64,000 bases of DNA from Curvibacter lanceolatus ATCC 14669. Its GTDB lineage: Bacteria > Pseudomonadota > Gammaproteobacteria > Burkholderiales > Burkholderiaceae_C. The position numbers were made by a program, and so were the translations under genes. Below the pieces are notes generated by a model. It was not told where the DNA came from and did no database searches. It saw nothing but the letters and a program-made list of their open reading frames with translations. The stretch lies in NCBI RefSeq assembly GCF_000381265.1, contig NZ_KB906253.1:62001-126000 (forward strand). The letters are read 5' to 3'. Of this stretch, positions 38,156 to 47,450 are shown piece by piece (the first letter of the stretch is position 1; the number at the start of each line of letters is the position of its first letter).

Positions 38156-38242
38156 AGCGAGAGGGGGGCAGGGTGTCCGTGGTGGCCAACAGGCCGGGTA
38201 TATTGGCCGCTCCAAGACAGACCACCCCCCTCGCTCAACCCC

Positions 38243-38548
38243 ATGATCACCTGCCACCTGCGCTACGTCATCGACCCCACCCAGCTCAAGACCTTCGAGC
38301 ACTACGGCAAGCTCTGGATCGCCCTGGTGAACCGCCTGGGCGGCATTCACCACGGCTACCTGCTGCCCTCAGAAGGCGCCAACAACATCGCCCTGGCCTC
38401 GTTCTCCTTCCCCTCGCTGGCCGCCTACGAGGCCTACCGCATCCGCTCCCAGACCGACCCAGAATGCCAGGCCGCCTTCAAGCTGGCCGACGACACGCGC
38501 TGCATCCTCAGCTATGAGCGCAGCTTCTTTCGGCCGGTGTTTGAGTAG
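38243..38548 (+). CDS. NIPSNAP-family protein
   Basis: 101-residue ferredoxin-like alpha/beta-barrel protein of the NIPSNAP family, with the N-terminal YVIDPTQLKTFEHYGKLWIALVNRLGG and the C-terminal CILSYERSFFRPV. Function is unknown; NIPSNAP proteins often accompany catabolic genes as small accessory or isomerase-like dimers. It is 87 bases after the kinase, with a TATATT element in the gap, so it could have its own promoter or be the last gene of the cluster. Confidence 0.82.
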   Translation: MITCHLRYVIDPTQLKTFEHYGKLWIALVNRLGGIHHGYLLPSEGANNIALASFSFPSLAAYEAYRIRSQTDPECQAAFKLADDTRCILSYERSFFRPVFE

Positions 38549-38782
38549 ATCGGCGACCTTCGGTCGGCGTGTTCAGCGGGCGGTGCAGTTTGGCGAGACT
38601 GCTACTCGGCGAAGACGCCAAAGGCGCCGCAGCTTGGGCCAGGAGGAGTTCATCAAGTGATGCGTCTTGGCAGGAAAACGCTCTGATAAGTCACCTCATG
38701 ACGGAAAAGCTACTCACGGGTAGAGCAGGCAATACCAACCTGCTATTCCAGACTGGTATTCAATTCAGCGCGTTCAGCGCGT
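38549..38782. other. Gene-free gap between convergent operons
   Basis: This 234-base gap between two convergent transcripts holds no credible gene. It is less GC-rich than its surroundings. The inverted repeat AATACCA...TGGTATT lies near 38731-38760 without a T tract, and the 9-bp tandem repeat begins at its end. It may be decayed sequence or a weak bidirectional transcription end. Confidence 0.4.
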
Positions 38783-38790
38783 TCAGCGCT
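38764..38790. repeat. 9-bp tandem repeat across the esterase stop codon
   Basis: TTCAGCGCG occurs twice, followed by TTCAGCGCT. The TCA within the third unit is the esterase stop on the minus strand, so a change in repeat number would not alter the protein but could move the 3' end. Confidence 0.7.
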
Positions 38791-39778
38791 TTGCCGCTCG
38801 CCCATCCTGCTCCCGCAGCCATTGCGCCAGATCCGCCATCAATTGCCAGCCCGTGGGCGACAGCCGCGTGAAGTGCAGGCAGGCGTGGATGGCGCCGGGG
38901 TAGTGCTGGTGGCGCACCGGCACGCCGGCCTGGCGCAGGCGGCTGCCCAGGGCCACGCCCTCGTCGCACAGAGGGTCGTGGCCCAGGGTGGCCAACCAGG
39001 TGGCGGGCAGGCCTTCGAAGCCGGTGGAGCCGAGCAGGTCCACCTCGGGGTGGCCGCGGTGCGCCGGGTCACTGCCCAGGTAGGCCTGGTTGAACCAGTC
39101 CATGGCCGAGCGGGTGAGGAACTTGCCTTGCCCGTGTTCGCGCTGCGAGGCGCTCTGGGTGTCGGGGTGGGCGGCCACCGGGTAGATCAGGCCCAGGGCC
39201 CGGATGCCCTGGCCTTGCAGGCGGCGGGCGGCCACCAGGCTCAGCTGGGCCCCGGCGCTGTCGCCGGCCAGGGCGAGCGGGCCGGGCTGGCCGCCCAGCG
39301 ATTCGGCATGCGCCTGCAGCCAACGCACGGTGGCCTCCACATCGTCGGGTGCGGCCGGGAAGGGGTGCTCCGGCGCCAGCCGGTAGTCCACCGCCACCAC
39401 CAGGGTGTCGGCCATCTGGCACAGGGTGCGGCACACGGCGTCATGGGTGTCCAGATCGCCCATCAGAAAGCCGCCGCCGTGCACGTACAGCAGCGTGGGC
39501 CAGGGGCCCTGGCTCGGTGGGGTGTACACGCGCAGCGTCAGCGTGCTGGCGGGGCCGGCGATGCTCAGGTCGCGCACCGAGGCCACGGCCGGTGGGTCCT
39601 GGCTCAGCTCGGCACTGATCTGTCGGTACATCTGGCGCGCCTGGGCGGGCGTCAAGCGCTCGATGGGCGGGGCGCCGGCGGCAGCGGCCTGCTGCAGGAA
39701 GGCGGCAAAGCCGGGCTCCAGCGGGGCTTTTGCAAGGGTCGCCTGCGCTGTGTTTTGGGCCTGAAGGTCGGTGTTCAT
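38783..39778 (-). CDS. Alpha/beta-hydrolase esterase (hormone-sensitive-lipase family)
   Basis: 331-residue esterase of the HSL/family IV type. The oxyanion motif HGGGF is near 100-104, the nucleophile elbow GDSAGAQ near 173-179, a late Asp sits in LGHDPLCDEG and the catalytic His is in PGAIHACL. There is no signal peptide. It starts 21 bases after the RND permease gene and ends the seven-gene minus-strand operon. In that setting it may cleave an ester of an aryl alcohol or aryl acid, before the alcohol and aldehyde dehydrogenases act (inference). Confidence 0.88.
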   Translation of the reverse strand: MNTDLQAQNTAQATLAKAPLEPGFAAFLQQAAAAGAPPIERLTPAQARQMYRQISAELSQDPPAVASVRDLSIAGPASTLTLRVYTPPSQGPWPTLLYVHGGGFLMGDLDTHDAVCRTLCQMADTLVVAVDYRLAPEHPFPAAPDDVEATVRWLQAHAESLGGQPGPLALAGDSAGAQLSLVAARRLQGQGIRALGLIYPVAAHPDTQSASQREHGQGKFLTRSAMDWFNQAYLGSDPAHRGHPEVDLLGSTGFEGLPATWLATLGHDPLCDEGVALGSRLRQAGVPVRHQHYPGAIHACLHFTRLSPTGWQLMADLAQWLREQDGRAAKR

Positions 39779-39799
39779 GTGCAGTCTCCGGGTTGGGGG

Positions 39800-42274
39800 T
39801 CATTCGCTCAGGGCGAAGGGGCTTGGGGTGGTGGCTGAGGCCGCTTGGGCCGGCGGCGAGGTCGATGCTGTTGGGGCCACGTCGGTGGCCTTGGCGGCCG
39901 TGCGCAGCAGGAAATGGCTCAGTGCGGGCAGCAGCGTCAGGGCGCCGACCATGTTCCATAGGAACATGAAGGCCAGCAGCAGCCCCATGTCGGCCTGGAA
40001 CTTGATGGGCGAGAACACCCAGGTGCCCACGGCCAGGGCCAGGGTGATGCCGGTCAGCATCACCACCCGCCCGGTGAACTGCAGGGCGTGCCGGTAGGCC
40101 GTGGCCAGGCTGTCGCCCTGGCGTTGGCGCGCCAGGATGATGCTGAGCACGTACAGCGCATAGTCCACCCCGATGCCCACGCCCAGCGCGATCACGGGCA
40201 GGGTGGCCACCTTCACGCCGATGCCCAGCCCCACCATCAGGGCCTCGCACAGCACCGAGGTCAGCACCAGCGGCAGCACCGCCACCACCACCGCACGCCA
40301 CGAGCGGAAGGTGACCCAGCACAGGGCAATCACCGCGGCATACACCCACAGCAGCATCTCGCGGTTGGCCTGCTCCACCACGATGTTGGTGGCGGCTGCA
40401 ATGCCGGCGCTGCCCGCGGCCAGCTCGAAGCGGATGGCCTCGTTGTTGTGGGTGGCTGCATAGGCTTCGACCGCCTTCACCACCCGGGCCAGGGTGTCGG
40501 CCTTGTGGTCCTTGAGGTACACGTACAGGGCCAGGAAGGAGCAGCTCTGGTTGAACAGCTCGCGCGGCGCGCGCGTCTGTACGCCGCCCAGGGCGCCGTC
40601 GTTGGCCAGCAGGTCCAGCCATTTGAAGTTGCCCTCGTTGTAGCCCACCATGGCCATGCGCGACAGGCCCGCCATCGACTGGGTGGCTTCCACGCCGGGC
40701 AGCTGCTCCAGTTGCCAGGCCAGCGCATCCATCGGGGCCAGGGCGGCATAGCTGGTGCAGCGGTCGGGTGGGGTGATGGCCATCACGGTCAGGATGTCGG
40801 TGCTGGCGCCGTAGTGGCTGATCAGGTAGGCGTTGTCCTGGTTGTAGCGTGATTCGGGGCGCAGCTCCGAGGCGCCGGGGTCCAGGTCGCCTATCTTCAG
40901 CTCTCGGCTCACCAGGGCGCCCGCGCCGGCCAGCACAGCCGCCACCACCAGCGTGCCCAGGGCCCAGCGGGGTTCGGTGAAGCGGGCCAGCAAGGCCCAC
41001 AGGCCGGCGCCGCTGCTCTTGCCATCGCCCTGGCCGCTGTCCTGGCGCAGGCTGCGGGCCGCGGCCGCCGGGGCCACTCCGGTGTAGGACAGCAGCACCG
41101 GCAGCAACACCAGGTTGGTGAAGATCAGCACGGCCACACCCAGGCTGGCGATCACCGCCAGGTCCTGGATCACCTCGATGCGGATGAGCATCAGCACGGC
41201 AAAGCCCACGGCGTCGCACAGCAACGCCGTCATGCCGGCCATGAACAGGCGCCTGAAGGTGTAGCGCGCCGCCACCTCGCGGTGGGTGCCGCGCCCGATG
41301 TCCTGCATGATGCCGTTCATCTTCTGCGCGCCGTGGCTCATGCCGATGGCAAACACCAGAAAGGGCACCAGCACCGAGTAGGGGTCGAGTGCATAGCCCA
41401 GCAGCGTCAGCAGCCCGAACTGCCACACCACCGCCACCACCGAGCAGGCCACCACCAGCGCCGTGCTGCGCAGGCAGCGGGTGTAGGCCAGCAGAATGCC
41501 GCTGCAGATCAGCAAGGCCAGCACAAAGAAGGCCAGCACCTGGACCAGGCCCTCGATCAGATCGCCCACCACCTTGGCAAAGCCGGTGATGCGCACCTGC
41601 AGGTGCTCGTTGCTGTGCCGATCGCGCAGGGCCTCCAGCTCGCGCGACAGGGCGCCGTAGTCCAGCGGTGCGCCGGTCTCGGGGTGGCGCTCCAGCAGGG
41701 GGATCAGCACGCTGCTGGAGCGGAAATCCGCCGCCACCAGCTGCCCGATCTCGCCCGATCGCTCCACGTTGGCGCGCAGTTCGGCCAGGCTGGCGGCACT
41801 GCCGTCGTAGCTGTCGGGGATCACCGGTCCGCCGTCCAGGCCGTCTTCGGTCACGGCCACCCAGCGGGTGTTGGAGGTCCACAGCGACTTCATGAAAGGC
41901 CGGTCCACGCCGGGGATCAGGAACACCTCGTCGTTGATCTTCTGCAGGGCGTCCAGGTAGGCCTTGTCAAAGATCGTGCCCTGGCGTGCTTCCAGCACCA
42001 GGCGCAAGGTGTTGCCCTGGCCGGCCAGGTCGGCCCGGTGCGCCAGGTAGTTGGCAATGTAGGGGTGCGAGGTCGGGATGGTCTTTTCGAAGCTGGCGTT
42101 CAGGGGCAGGCGCAGCGCCTGCCAGCCCAGCAACAGGGTCAGCAGCAGGCACAGCCCCAGCACCCAGGGCCGGTGGTTGAAGACGCTGCGCTCCAGCCAG
42201 GAGCCTGAGCGGGTGTCGAAGTCTTCCAGCCGTGCGGCCACGGGATGGGGGTCTGAAGAGGTGTCGGTGTGCAT
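39800..42274 (-). CDS. RND-superfamily (MMPL-type) permease
   Basis: 824-residue inner-membrane protein with twelve predicted spans: one at about 33-53, five after the first large periplasmic loop (about 225-400), one near 430-450 and five after the second loop (about 640-800). Repeat motifs such as GVGIGVDYALYVLS resemble MmpL/HpnN-type lipid or hydrophobe exporters more than drug pumps. No HlyD adaptor is present; DUF1302, DUF1329 and YCF48-like genes accompany it instead. ATG 42274 is preferred over the in-frame GTG at 42292. Direction of transport is unknown. Confidence 0.87.
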   Translation of the reverse strand: MHTDTSSDPHPVAARLEDFDTRSGSWLERSVFNHRPWVLGLCLLLTLLLGWQALRLPLNASFEKTIPTSHPYIANYLAHRADLAGQGNTLRLVLEARQGTIFDKAYLDALQKINDEVFLIPGVDRPFMKSLWTSNTRWVAVTEDGLDGGPVIPDSYDGSAASLAELRANVERSGEIGQLVAADFRSSSVLIPLLERHPETGAPLDYGALSRELEALRDRHSNEHLQVRITGFAKVVGDLIEGLVQVLAFFVLALLICSGILLAYTRCLRSTALVVACSVVAVVWQFGLLTLLGYALDPYSVLVPFLVFAIGMSHGAQKMNGIMQDIGRGTHREVAARYTFRRLFMAGMTALLCDAVGFAVLMLIRIEVIQDLAVIASLGVAVLIFTNLVLLPVLLSYTGVAPAAAARSLRQDSGQGDGKSSGAGLWALLARFTEPRWALGTLVVAAVLAGAGALVSRELKIGDLDPGASELRPESRYNQDNAYLISHYGASTDILTVMAITPPDRCTSYAALAPMDALAWQLEQLPGVEATQSMAGLSRMAMVGYNEGNFKWLDLLANDGALGGVQTRAPRELFNQSCSFLALYVYLKDHKADTLARVVKAVEAYAATHNNEAIRFELAAGSAGIAAATNIVVEQANREMLLWVYAAVIALCWVTFRSWRAVVVAVLPLVLTSVLCEALMVGLGIGVKVATLPVIALGVGIGVDYALYVLSIILARQRQGDSLATAYRHALQFTGRVVMLTGITLALAVGTWVFSPIKFQADMGLLLAFMFLWNMVGALTLLPALSHFLLRTAAKATDVAPTASTSPPAQAASATTPSPFALSE

Positions 42275-42328
42275 GGGTGAAGGCACCGCCACGGCGGTGG
42301 AGGGAGGTCTGTGAAGGAGGGCGGCAGT

Positions 42329-43447
42329 TCAACTGAGGCGCGGTGGGCCCAGGCGGCGCATGCCGCGCAGGCTGGAGGCGACCAGCGAGCCGTCCGCCGC
42401 CAGGGCCAGGCCGGTGAGCGGCAGGGGCTCGCCGGGTGCGGCGCGCAGCTCGGGCTCGGGGCCCTGGCCCAGGCGCAACTCGCCGGCCTGGCTGCCCACC
42501 ATGAAGCGCTCACCGCCCAGCGCCACGCCGGCCCCCAGGCTGGTGTTCAGGCCGCTGTTCAGGCGCTGCCAATGTCGCCCTCCGTCGATCGACTGGTAGG
42601 CCGAGCCGCGCAGGCCGTAGGCCACCACGCTGTGGCCTGCGTTGCGCAGCAGGCCGAAGAAGCTGCCCTTGTACGGCGCAGGCACCGCCTCGAAAGCCTG
42701 GGCGCCGAAGGCCTCGCCGCGCAGCACCAGGCCTTGCTCGCCCACCACCACCAGCGTGGTGCCCAAAGCGCGCAGCCCGTAAAGGTGCAGCTTGCCCGGG
42801 TTGGGCAGGCGCAGGCCCTGGCTGTGCCAATGGCGGCCCCCATCGTCGGTGCTGAACAGCATGTTGTAGGCCCCCACGGCAAAGCCGTGCTGCTCGTCCA
42901 GAAACTCCAGGTCGAAGAAGGGCTTGTCGGCCCCTTCGGCCACCGCCTGGCGCGCGTCGTTCAAGGCCCCCTCCTGGCCCGCGGCCATGGCCGCGGCCAG
43001 CTGGGATTGGGCTGCCGCCTGGCCGTCGAACTGGCGCTGCCAGTGTTCGCCACCGTCTGCGGTGTGCAGGATCACCCCGGCGTGGCCGGCGGCCCAGCCC
43101 AGGCTGGCGCTGGCAAAGCACACGCAGGTGAGGGTGCATTGCACCGGCACCTGGGCCTGGCGCCATTGCTGGCCATGGTCGTCCGACAGCAGCACGATGC
43201 CGCGCTCGCCCACCGCCACCAGCCGGGGGCCCGCACGGGTCACGGCCAGCATGGCCGCGCCCTGGGCCTTGGGGCTGATCAGGGCCGGCTGGCCCAGCAC
43301 GGCCGGCATGCTGGGGGCCGGCGTTGTCTGGGCGGCCCAGTTGCTGCGGCTCGCCCATCCGCCCAGGCCGGCCAGGCCTGCCAGGCCGAGCAGGGCGCTG
43401 CGCCGGCGCCACACAGGGGGTTGATCCTGTATGCCCTGCCGTGTCAT
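42329..43447 (-). CDS. YCF48/BNR-repeat periplasmic protein
   Basis: 372-residue beta-propeller-type protein related to the photosystem II assembly factor YCF48. Repeated blades read as GIVLLSDDHGQQWRQ, GVILHTADGGEHWQRQ, NMLFSTDDGGRHWHSQG and AYQSIDGGRHWQRL, each with the Asp-x-Gly-x-x-Trp signature. The N-terminus has Trp-Arg-Arg-Arg-Ser-Ala-Leu-Leu-Gly followed by a hydrophobic run, so export (possibly by Tat) is likely. The start overlaps the DUF1329 stop by 4 bases. In this gene neighbourhood it is a constant companion of DUF1329 and RND genes, probably as a scaffold; the role is unproven. Confidence 0.83.
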   Translation of the reverse strand: MTRQGIQDQPPVWRRRSALLGLAGLAGLGGWASRSNWAAQTTPAPSMPAVLGQPALISPKAQGAAMLAVTRAGPRLVAVGERGIVLLSDDHGQQWRQAQVPVQCTLTCVCFASASLGWAAGHAGVILHTADGGEHWQRQFDGQAAAQSQLAAAMAAGQEGALNDARQAVAEGADKPFFDLEFLDEQHGFAVGAYNMLFSTDDGGRHWHSQGLRLPNPGKLHLYGLRALGTTLVVVGEQGLVLRGEAFGAQAFEAVPAPYKGSFFGLLRNAGHSVVAYGLRGSAYQSIDGGRHWQRLNSGLNTSLGAGVALGGERFMVGSQAGELRLGQGPEPELRAAPGEPLPLTGLALAADGSLVASSLRGMRRLGPPRLS

Positions 43448-44841
43448 CGCGACCCCTCGTTGGACAAGGCTTCGGGGCTGAAGAACGAGCGCGGGATGGT
43501 GGGCTTCACCTCGTACTGGCGCGGCAGCTCGTTGGACGCCATGTTCAGGTAGTAGGCGCCGGTCTGCAGGTCATAGCCGCCCCACATCACCACATTGGTC
43601 ACGGCGGGGATGTCGGGCGCCGTCAGCATCAGCGAGTAGTTGGTGTGCCACAGCTGGCCCTTGGCGTCCCAGCCGTCGAACAGCACGATCTGCCAGCTGT
43701 CCTCGTCCAGGTAATAGCGGCGCTTGGGGATCACATGGCGCTTGCCGCTGGCCAGCGTGGCCTCCACCTCCCACACGCGGTGCAGCTCCCAGCGCACCTG
43801 GGCCGGGTTCAGCGTGTGCGGGGTGACCAGCTCATCTATCTTGGCGCTGGCGGCGCGGTTGTTGTTGTAGGGGATGTACAGCTCTTTCTTGCCCACCAGC
43901 TTGAGCTCGTGCTTGTCGATCGGGCCGAACAGCGTGAAGGCCTCATCGAACAGCCCGATGCCCGAGGTGACCGAGTCGGGCGTGTCGTAGGCCACCGAAG
44001 GGGCCTTGCGCACCCGCCGTTGCCCCACCAGGTATTGCCACAGGCCGCGCGGCGCCGCGTCCGACACGCCGTCCAGCGCCAGGATGGCCTCGCCCGCCTT
44101 GGAGCCCGGGGCGTCCACCACCAGCTTGCCGTACTGGTAGTAGCCATCGAACTTCTCCAGGCTGCCCGCCGGGTCGTAATAGGCCTGGCGCAGCGTCTGC
44201 ACGCCGCCCGAGGCCATGCTGCGCTGGCCGTCGCCCGTCACCACCCAGACCCGCATCGGCATGCTGAAGTTGCCGCCGCGCCAGGCCAGGCGCTGGTTCC
44301 AGATGGCCTCGTAGCCGTCTTTCGGGATCGGGAAGGGGATGCCGCCGTAGGCCCCCTCAACGCCGTAGCCGCCCTCGATGGTCTTGGCCCGGGTGGCGTT
44401 GCGCAAGGTGTTGTCATACACCCATTGCGGGGCTGCCGCGCTGCGGTGGCTGGGGTAGACCTCGATGCTGAAATCGGGGTACTTCTTCATCAGGGCCTGC
44501 ACGCCGTCGCTCAGGCGCTCGGCATGGGCCGCCATGTTCTTGGCATTGATGGTGAGGGTGGGCTTTTCACCGGCAAAGGGGTCGGGCCGGGGGCTGCCGT
44601 TCTTGTAGCCCGCCGGGGCCTGGGTCAGGCCGCCGGTCCAGGCCGGAATGCTGTTGTCCTTGTTGCCGGCCTTCTCGGCGCCCAGCGGGGTGAGCCGGCC
44701 TTTGAGCTGGGCGGCCTCGTCGGCGCTGACGGCGGCCTGGGCCGCGGGGCTGGCCAGCAGCAGGCTGACGGCCAGTGTGGTGGCAAAAGTGGTGGCCAAA
44801 GTGAAGGTGTTGGCGCCCAGGGGGCGTTGTGGCTTGTTCAT
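43444..44841 (-). CDS. DUF1329 periplasmic protein
   Basis: 465-residue exported protein with a signal peptide (about 1-37, cleavage after PAAQA). DUF1329 fills the mature part: LTPLGAEKAGNKDNSIPAW near the N-terminus, then long beta-rich repeats with YPSHRSA, GGIPFPIPKDGYEAIWNQ and RRYYLDEDSWQIVL. A LolA-like lipid-binding fold has been suggested for such proteins, but I am not certain of this. It lies between the DUF1302 barrel and the YCF48 gene. A role in moving a hydrophobic compound between the RND permease and the outer membrane is inference. Confidence 0.85.
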   Translation of the reverse strand: MNKPQRPLGANTFTLATTFATTLAVSLLLASPAAQAAVSADEAAQLKGRLTPLGAEKAGNKDNSIPAWTGGLTQAPAGYKNGSPRPDPFAGEKPTLTINAKNMAAHAERLSDGVQALMKKYPDFSIEVYPSHRSAAAPQWVYDNTLRNATRAKTIEGGYGVEGAYGGIPFPIPKDGYEAIWNQRLAWRGGNFSMPMRVWVVTGDGQRSMASGGVQTLRQAYYDPAGSLEKFDGYYQYGKLVVDAPGSKAGEAILALDGVSDAAPRGLWQYLVGQRRVRKAPSVAYDTPDSVTSGIGLFDEAFTLFGPIDKHELKLVGKKELYIPYNNNRAASAKIDELVTPHTLNPAQVRWELHRVWEVEATLASGKRHVIPKRRYYLDEDSWQIVLFDGWDAKGQLWHTNYSLMLTAPDIPAVTNVVMWGGYDLQTGAYYLNMASNELPRQYEVKPTIPRSFFSPEALSNEGSR

Positions 44842-44864
44842 GGGGTGTGTCTCCGTGGGGGTGT

Positions 44865-46517
44865 TCAGAAGGTGCGCGAGGCGCTGAAGGCGAGGTAGCT
44901 GCGGTCGCGCAGCGTCTGGCCGAAGGACAACATCCGGGTGCCCAGGGGGTCGGGCACGGTCAAGGTGTTGGCCGAGCCGAAATAGGTCATCAGGTTCAGC
45001 GACAGGTTCCAGCCGTCCTGGAACTTGCCTTTCACCCCGATGCTCAGGTCGCCCACCTTGCTGCCGCCGCCGGCAAAATTGACCACCGCCGAGGAGCGGC
45101 CGGCCAAGTTGTAGCCCAGCCCCACCGGGAACGACAGGTCCAGCCCCGGGCGCACCTGGTAGTACTGGGGCTCGAAGATCATGCGCAGGGCCGCCGCGTC
45201 GCGCGTGGTGTTGGGGTCCAGGCCGCCAAAGCCGCGGGCGCTGGGGTTGTTGAGCACGCTCAGGGTGCGGTTCCAGGCCACCTCGCCCAGCAGGGCGCCG
45301 CCGTCCCACCAGGCCGACTTGCTCAGCACATAGATGCCCGACAGGTTCAGGTGGGCGGTGTTGCCGGTGGCATAGCAGGGGTTGCCGGCGTCGCCGCTGC
45401 ATTGGCTGGACGGCATGAAGGGCGCACCCCCCAGCACGGCCGGGTCGCTGGCCAGCGGGGCGTTGTGGCGCCATGAGCCCTCCAGCGCCCAGTTGAGCTG
45501 CCCGATGGACGAGGTGACGCTGGCCCCCAGGGTCTCGATGCCCTTGGCATAGGTGTTGTGCACATTGCCATTGATCAGGTCGAACACCGGTACCGCCGGG
45601 GTCTTGTCGTGGTAGCGCGCGGCATAAAAGCCATACTCGAAGGCGCTGCCCTCGGGTGACCAGCGCAACTGGGCCCCGAACTGGCCGCTGTTGCCGGGCG
45701 TCTGGTTCTTGCTGTTGTCGGTGTTGAGCACCGGCGGCAGCGGCGCGCCAAAGTACACCGGCCCGCCGCCGATGTAGTTCTGGTTGGAGAAGTAGCTGCC
45801 CACGCCCGGGATCAGGCTGGGCCGCCATTTCCATTGGTAGTAGGCGCCCAGGGTCAGTTGGTCGCTCAGGCTCACGGTGCCCGACACCTGCTCGACCGGC
45901 AGCAGCACCTCCTTGAACTGCCAGTTGGGCACCGACAGGATCTTGCCGATGTCGATTGGGCCCTGGGCACCGGCGATGCCGTTCTGCCCGAAGAACAGGG
46001 TCTCGCCGTACTGCACCGAGTGCTTGCCCACGCGCAGCGTCGCCGGGCGCTCACCCAGCGAGCCCTTGAGGTAGACAAAGGCATCCAGCAGCTGGTTGTT
46101 CTTGCCCACGCTGCTGCTCACGGCCGGGTTCACGCCGGCGGCGGTGTTGGTGCCGGTGTTGCCCAGAAAGCGCGAGTCGTTCCAGGCCGCATCGCTCACG
46201 CGCAGGCCCCAGTTGCCGCGGCTGTAGTCGAACTCGGTCAGCAGGTCGAAGCGGCTGCTCACGAAGCCCTTCTTGAAGTTCAGGTCGCCGGCGTTCTCAT
46301 TGACCACGCCGCCGTCACCGCGGGCGGCGGGCGAGGTGAGCACGGCCGAGGGGTTCTGCAGGCGGTAGGCCGTGCTGTACTTGGGCGTGAAGTCGAGTCG
46401 GATGCGGGTGTCGGGGTCGTCCGATTTCAGTTCGATGGCCTGCGCGGACAGGGCGCAACACAGGGCGCTGGCCAGGGCCAGGGCGCGCGGCCTCGGCAGG
46501 TGGGCTTGTCGGGTCAT
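44865..46517 (-). CDS. DUF1302 outer-membrane beta-barrel protein
   Basis: 550-residue protein with a signal peptide (about 1-27, ending SAQA) and a beta-barrel-like mature region. Alternating aromatic strands run throughout, and the last residues are SRTF, with the C-terminal Phe used by BAM. The early segment TRIRLDFTPKYSTAYRLQ and the inner NQLLDAFVYLKGSLGERPATLRVGKH are typical of DUF1302. It probably forms the outer-membrane pore of the DUF1302-DUF1329-YCF48-RND set. It starts 89 bases after the SDR gene. Confidence 0.85.
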   Translation of the reverse strand: MTRQAHLPRPRALALASALCCALSAQAIELKSDDPDTRIRLDFTPKYSTAYRLQNPSAVLTSPAARGDGGVVNENAGDLNFKKGFVSSRFDLLTEFDYSRGNWGLRVSDAAWNDSRFLGNTGTNTAAGVNPAVSSSVGKNNQLLDAFVYLKGSLGERPATLRVGKHSVQYGETLFFGQNGIAGAQGPIDIGKILSVPNWQFKEVLLPVEQVSGTVSLSDQLTLGAYYQWKWRPSLIPGVGSYFSNQNYIGGGPVYFGAPLPPVLNTDNSKNQTPGNSGQFGAQLRWSPEGSAFEYGFYAARYHDKTPAVPVFDLINGNVHNTYAKGIETLGASVTSSIGQLNWALEGSWRHNAPLASDPAVLGGAPFMPSSQCSGDAGNPCYATGNTAHLNLSGIYVLSKSAWWDGGALLGEVAWNRTLSVLNNPSARGFGGLDPNTTRDAAALRMIFEPQYYQVRPGLDLSFPVGLGYNLAGRSSAVVNFAGGGSKVGDLSIGVKGKFQDGWNLSLNLMTYFGSANTLTVPDPLGTRMLSFGQTLRDRSYLAFSASRTF

Positions 46518-46606
46518 GGTTTGTCTCCTCGTGGGTTGGAATCAAGGGCGTGCCGTTCGAGCGGCACGTCACCGCTGGGGGGCGCCTGCGACCAGGTGCC
46601 GGGCTG

Positions 46607-47374
46607 TCACAGATAGGTCGAGGCCAGCCCTCCATCCACCGGCAGGTTCACGCCGCTGACCCAGCGGGCCGCGTCGCTGCACAGCCAGGTGATGACGCTG
46701 GCCACCTCGTCGGCATAGGCCGGGCGGGCCATGCGGTGGGCGTCGCGCTGCACGCGCTCCTCGCCCAGCATGGCCACGAAGTCGCCCAGGATGGGCGTGA
46801 ACACGGGGCCCGGAGCCACGCAGTTCATGCGCACGCCACGCTGCAGAAACCAGGGCTGCGACTGCACGGCGTTCCACACGATCAGGGCCTCCTTGAAGTA
46901 CTGGTAGCAGGTGTCGGCGGGCACCGGGTGCTCGGCCAGCCATTGCGCACCGGCTTCAAAGCCGGCCGTGGCGGCCAGGGCCTTGTGGGCCGCCAGGCGC
47001 TGCGGCCATTCGGCCCCCAGAATCGACGCCACATTGACGATGGCCCCCCCGGCGGGCAGGCGCTCCAGCAGCTGTGTGCTCAGGTGGCGCAGGCCCAGGT
47101 AATTGACCCGGGCCACCACATCGGGCGGGGCCGTACCCGGCACGCCGGCGATGTTGCACAAGGCGTCGATGTGCTGCGGCAGGCGGGCCACGGCCTCGTC
47201 GATGGTGGCCGGGCTGCTCAGATCGGCCTTCACAAAGCCGTCCAGCGTCAGGCTGGGTTCGTTGCGGTCCACACCGATCACGCGGGCGCCCTGAAATCGG
47301 GCCAGGCGTGCCACTTCGGCGCCGATGCCGGAGGCGGTGCCGGTCACGACAATGGTTTTTCCTTGCAGGCTCAT
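46607..47374 (-). CDS. Coniferyl-alcohol dehydrogenase-like SDR
   Basis: 255-residue short-chain dehydrogenase. The cofactor motif is TGTASGIG (about 11-18), the catalytic Ser lies in VNVASILG, and the Tyr/Lys pair is in the Tyr-Gln-Tyr-Phe-Lys motif. The stretch GVDRNEPSLTLDGFVKADLS is strongly reminiscent of CalA, the coniferyl-alcohol dehydrogenase of Pseudomonas, which is related to 3-alpha-hydroxysteroid dehydrogenases. It would oxidise an aryl alcohol to the aldehyde used by the preceding aldehyde dehydrogenase gene. ATG 47374 has AAGGA at six bases; an in-frame TTG at 47404 is less likely. Exact substrate is unproven. Confidence 0.82.
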   Translation of the reverse strand: MSLQGKTIVVTGTASGIGAEVARLARFQGARVIGVDRNEPSLTLDGFVKADLSSPATIDEAVARLPQHIDALCNIAGVPGTAPPDVVARVNYLGLRHLSTQLLERLPAGGAIVNVASILGAEWPQRLAAHKALAATAGFEAGAQWLAEHPVPADTCYQYFKEALIVWNAVQSQPWFLQRGVRMNCVAPGPVFTPILGDFVAMLGEERVQRDAHRMARPAYADEVASVITWLCSDAARWVSGVNLPVDGGLASTYL

Positions 47375-47450
47375 GGTTTTCCTTGGAGAGAAGAAACGGG
47401 TCAACAGAAACGGTGGAGGGGAGCGGCCCCTGGCCGGGGCCGCCGGGGGC

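Noticed and set aside
43444-45834. Apparent 796-residue form of the DUF1329 protein.
   Set aside because: The first 330 residues are an out-of-frame reading of the DUF1302 gene; a normal signal peptide starts at the ATG ending at 44841.
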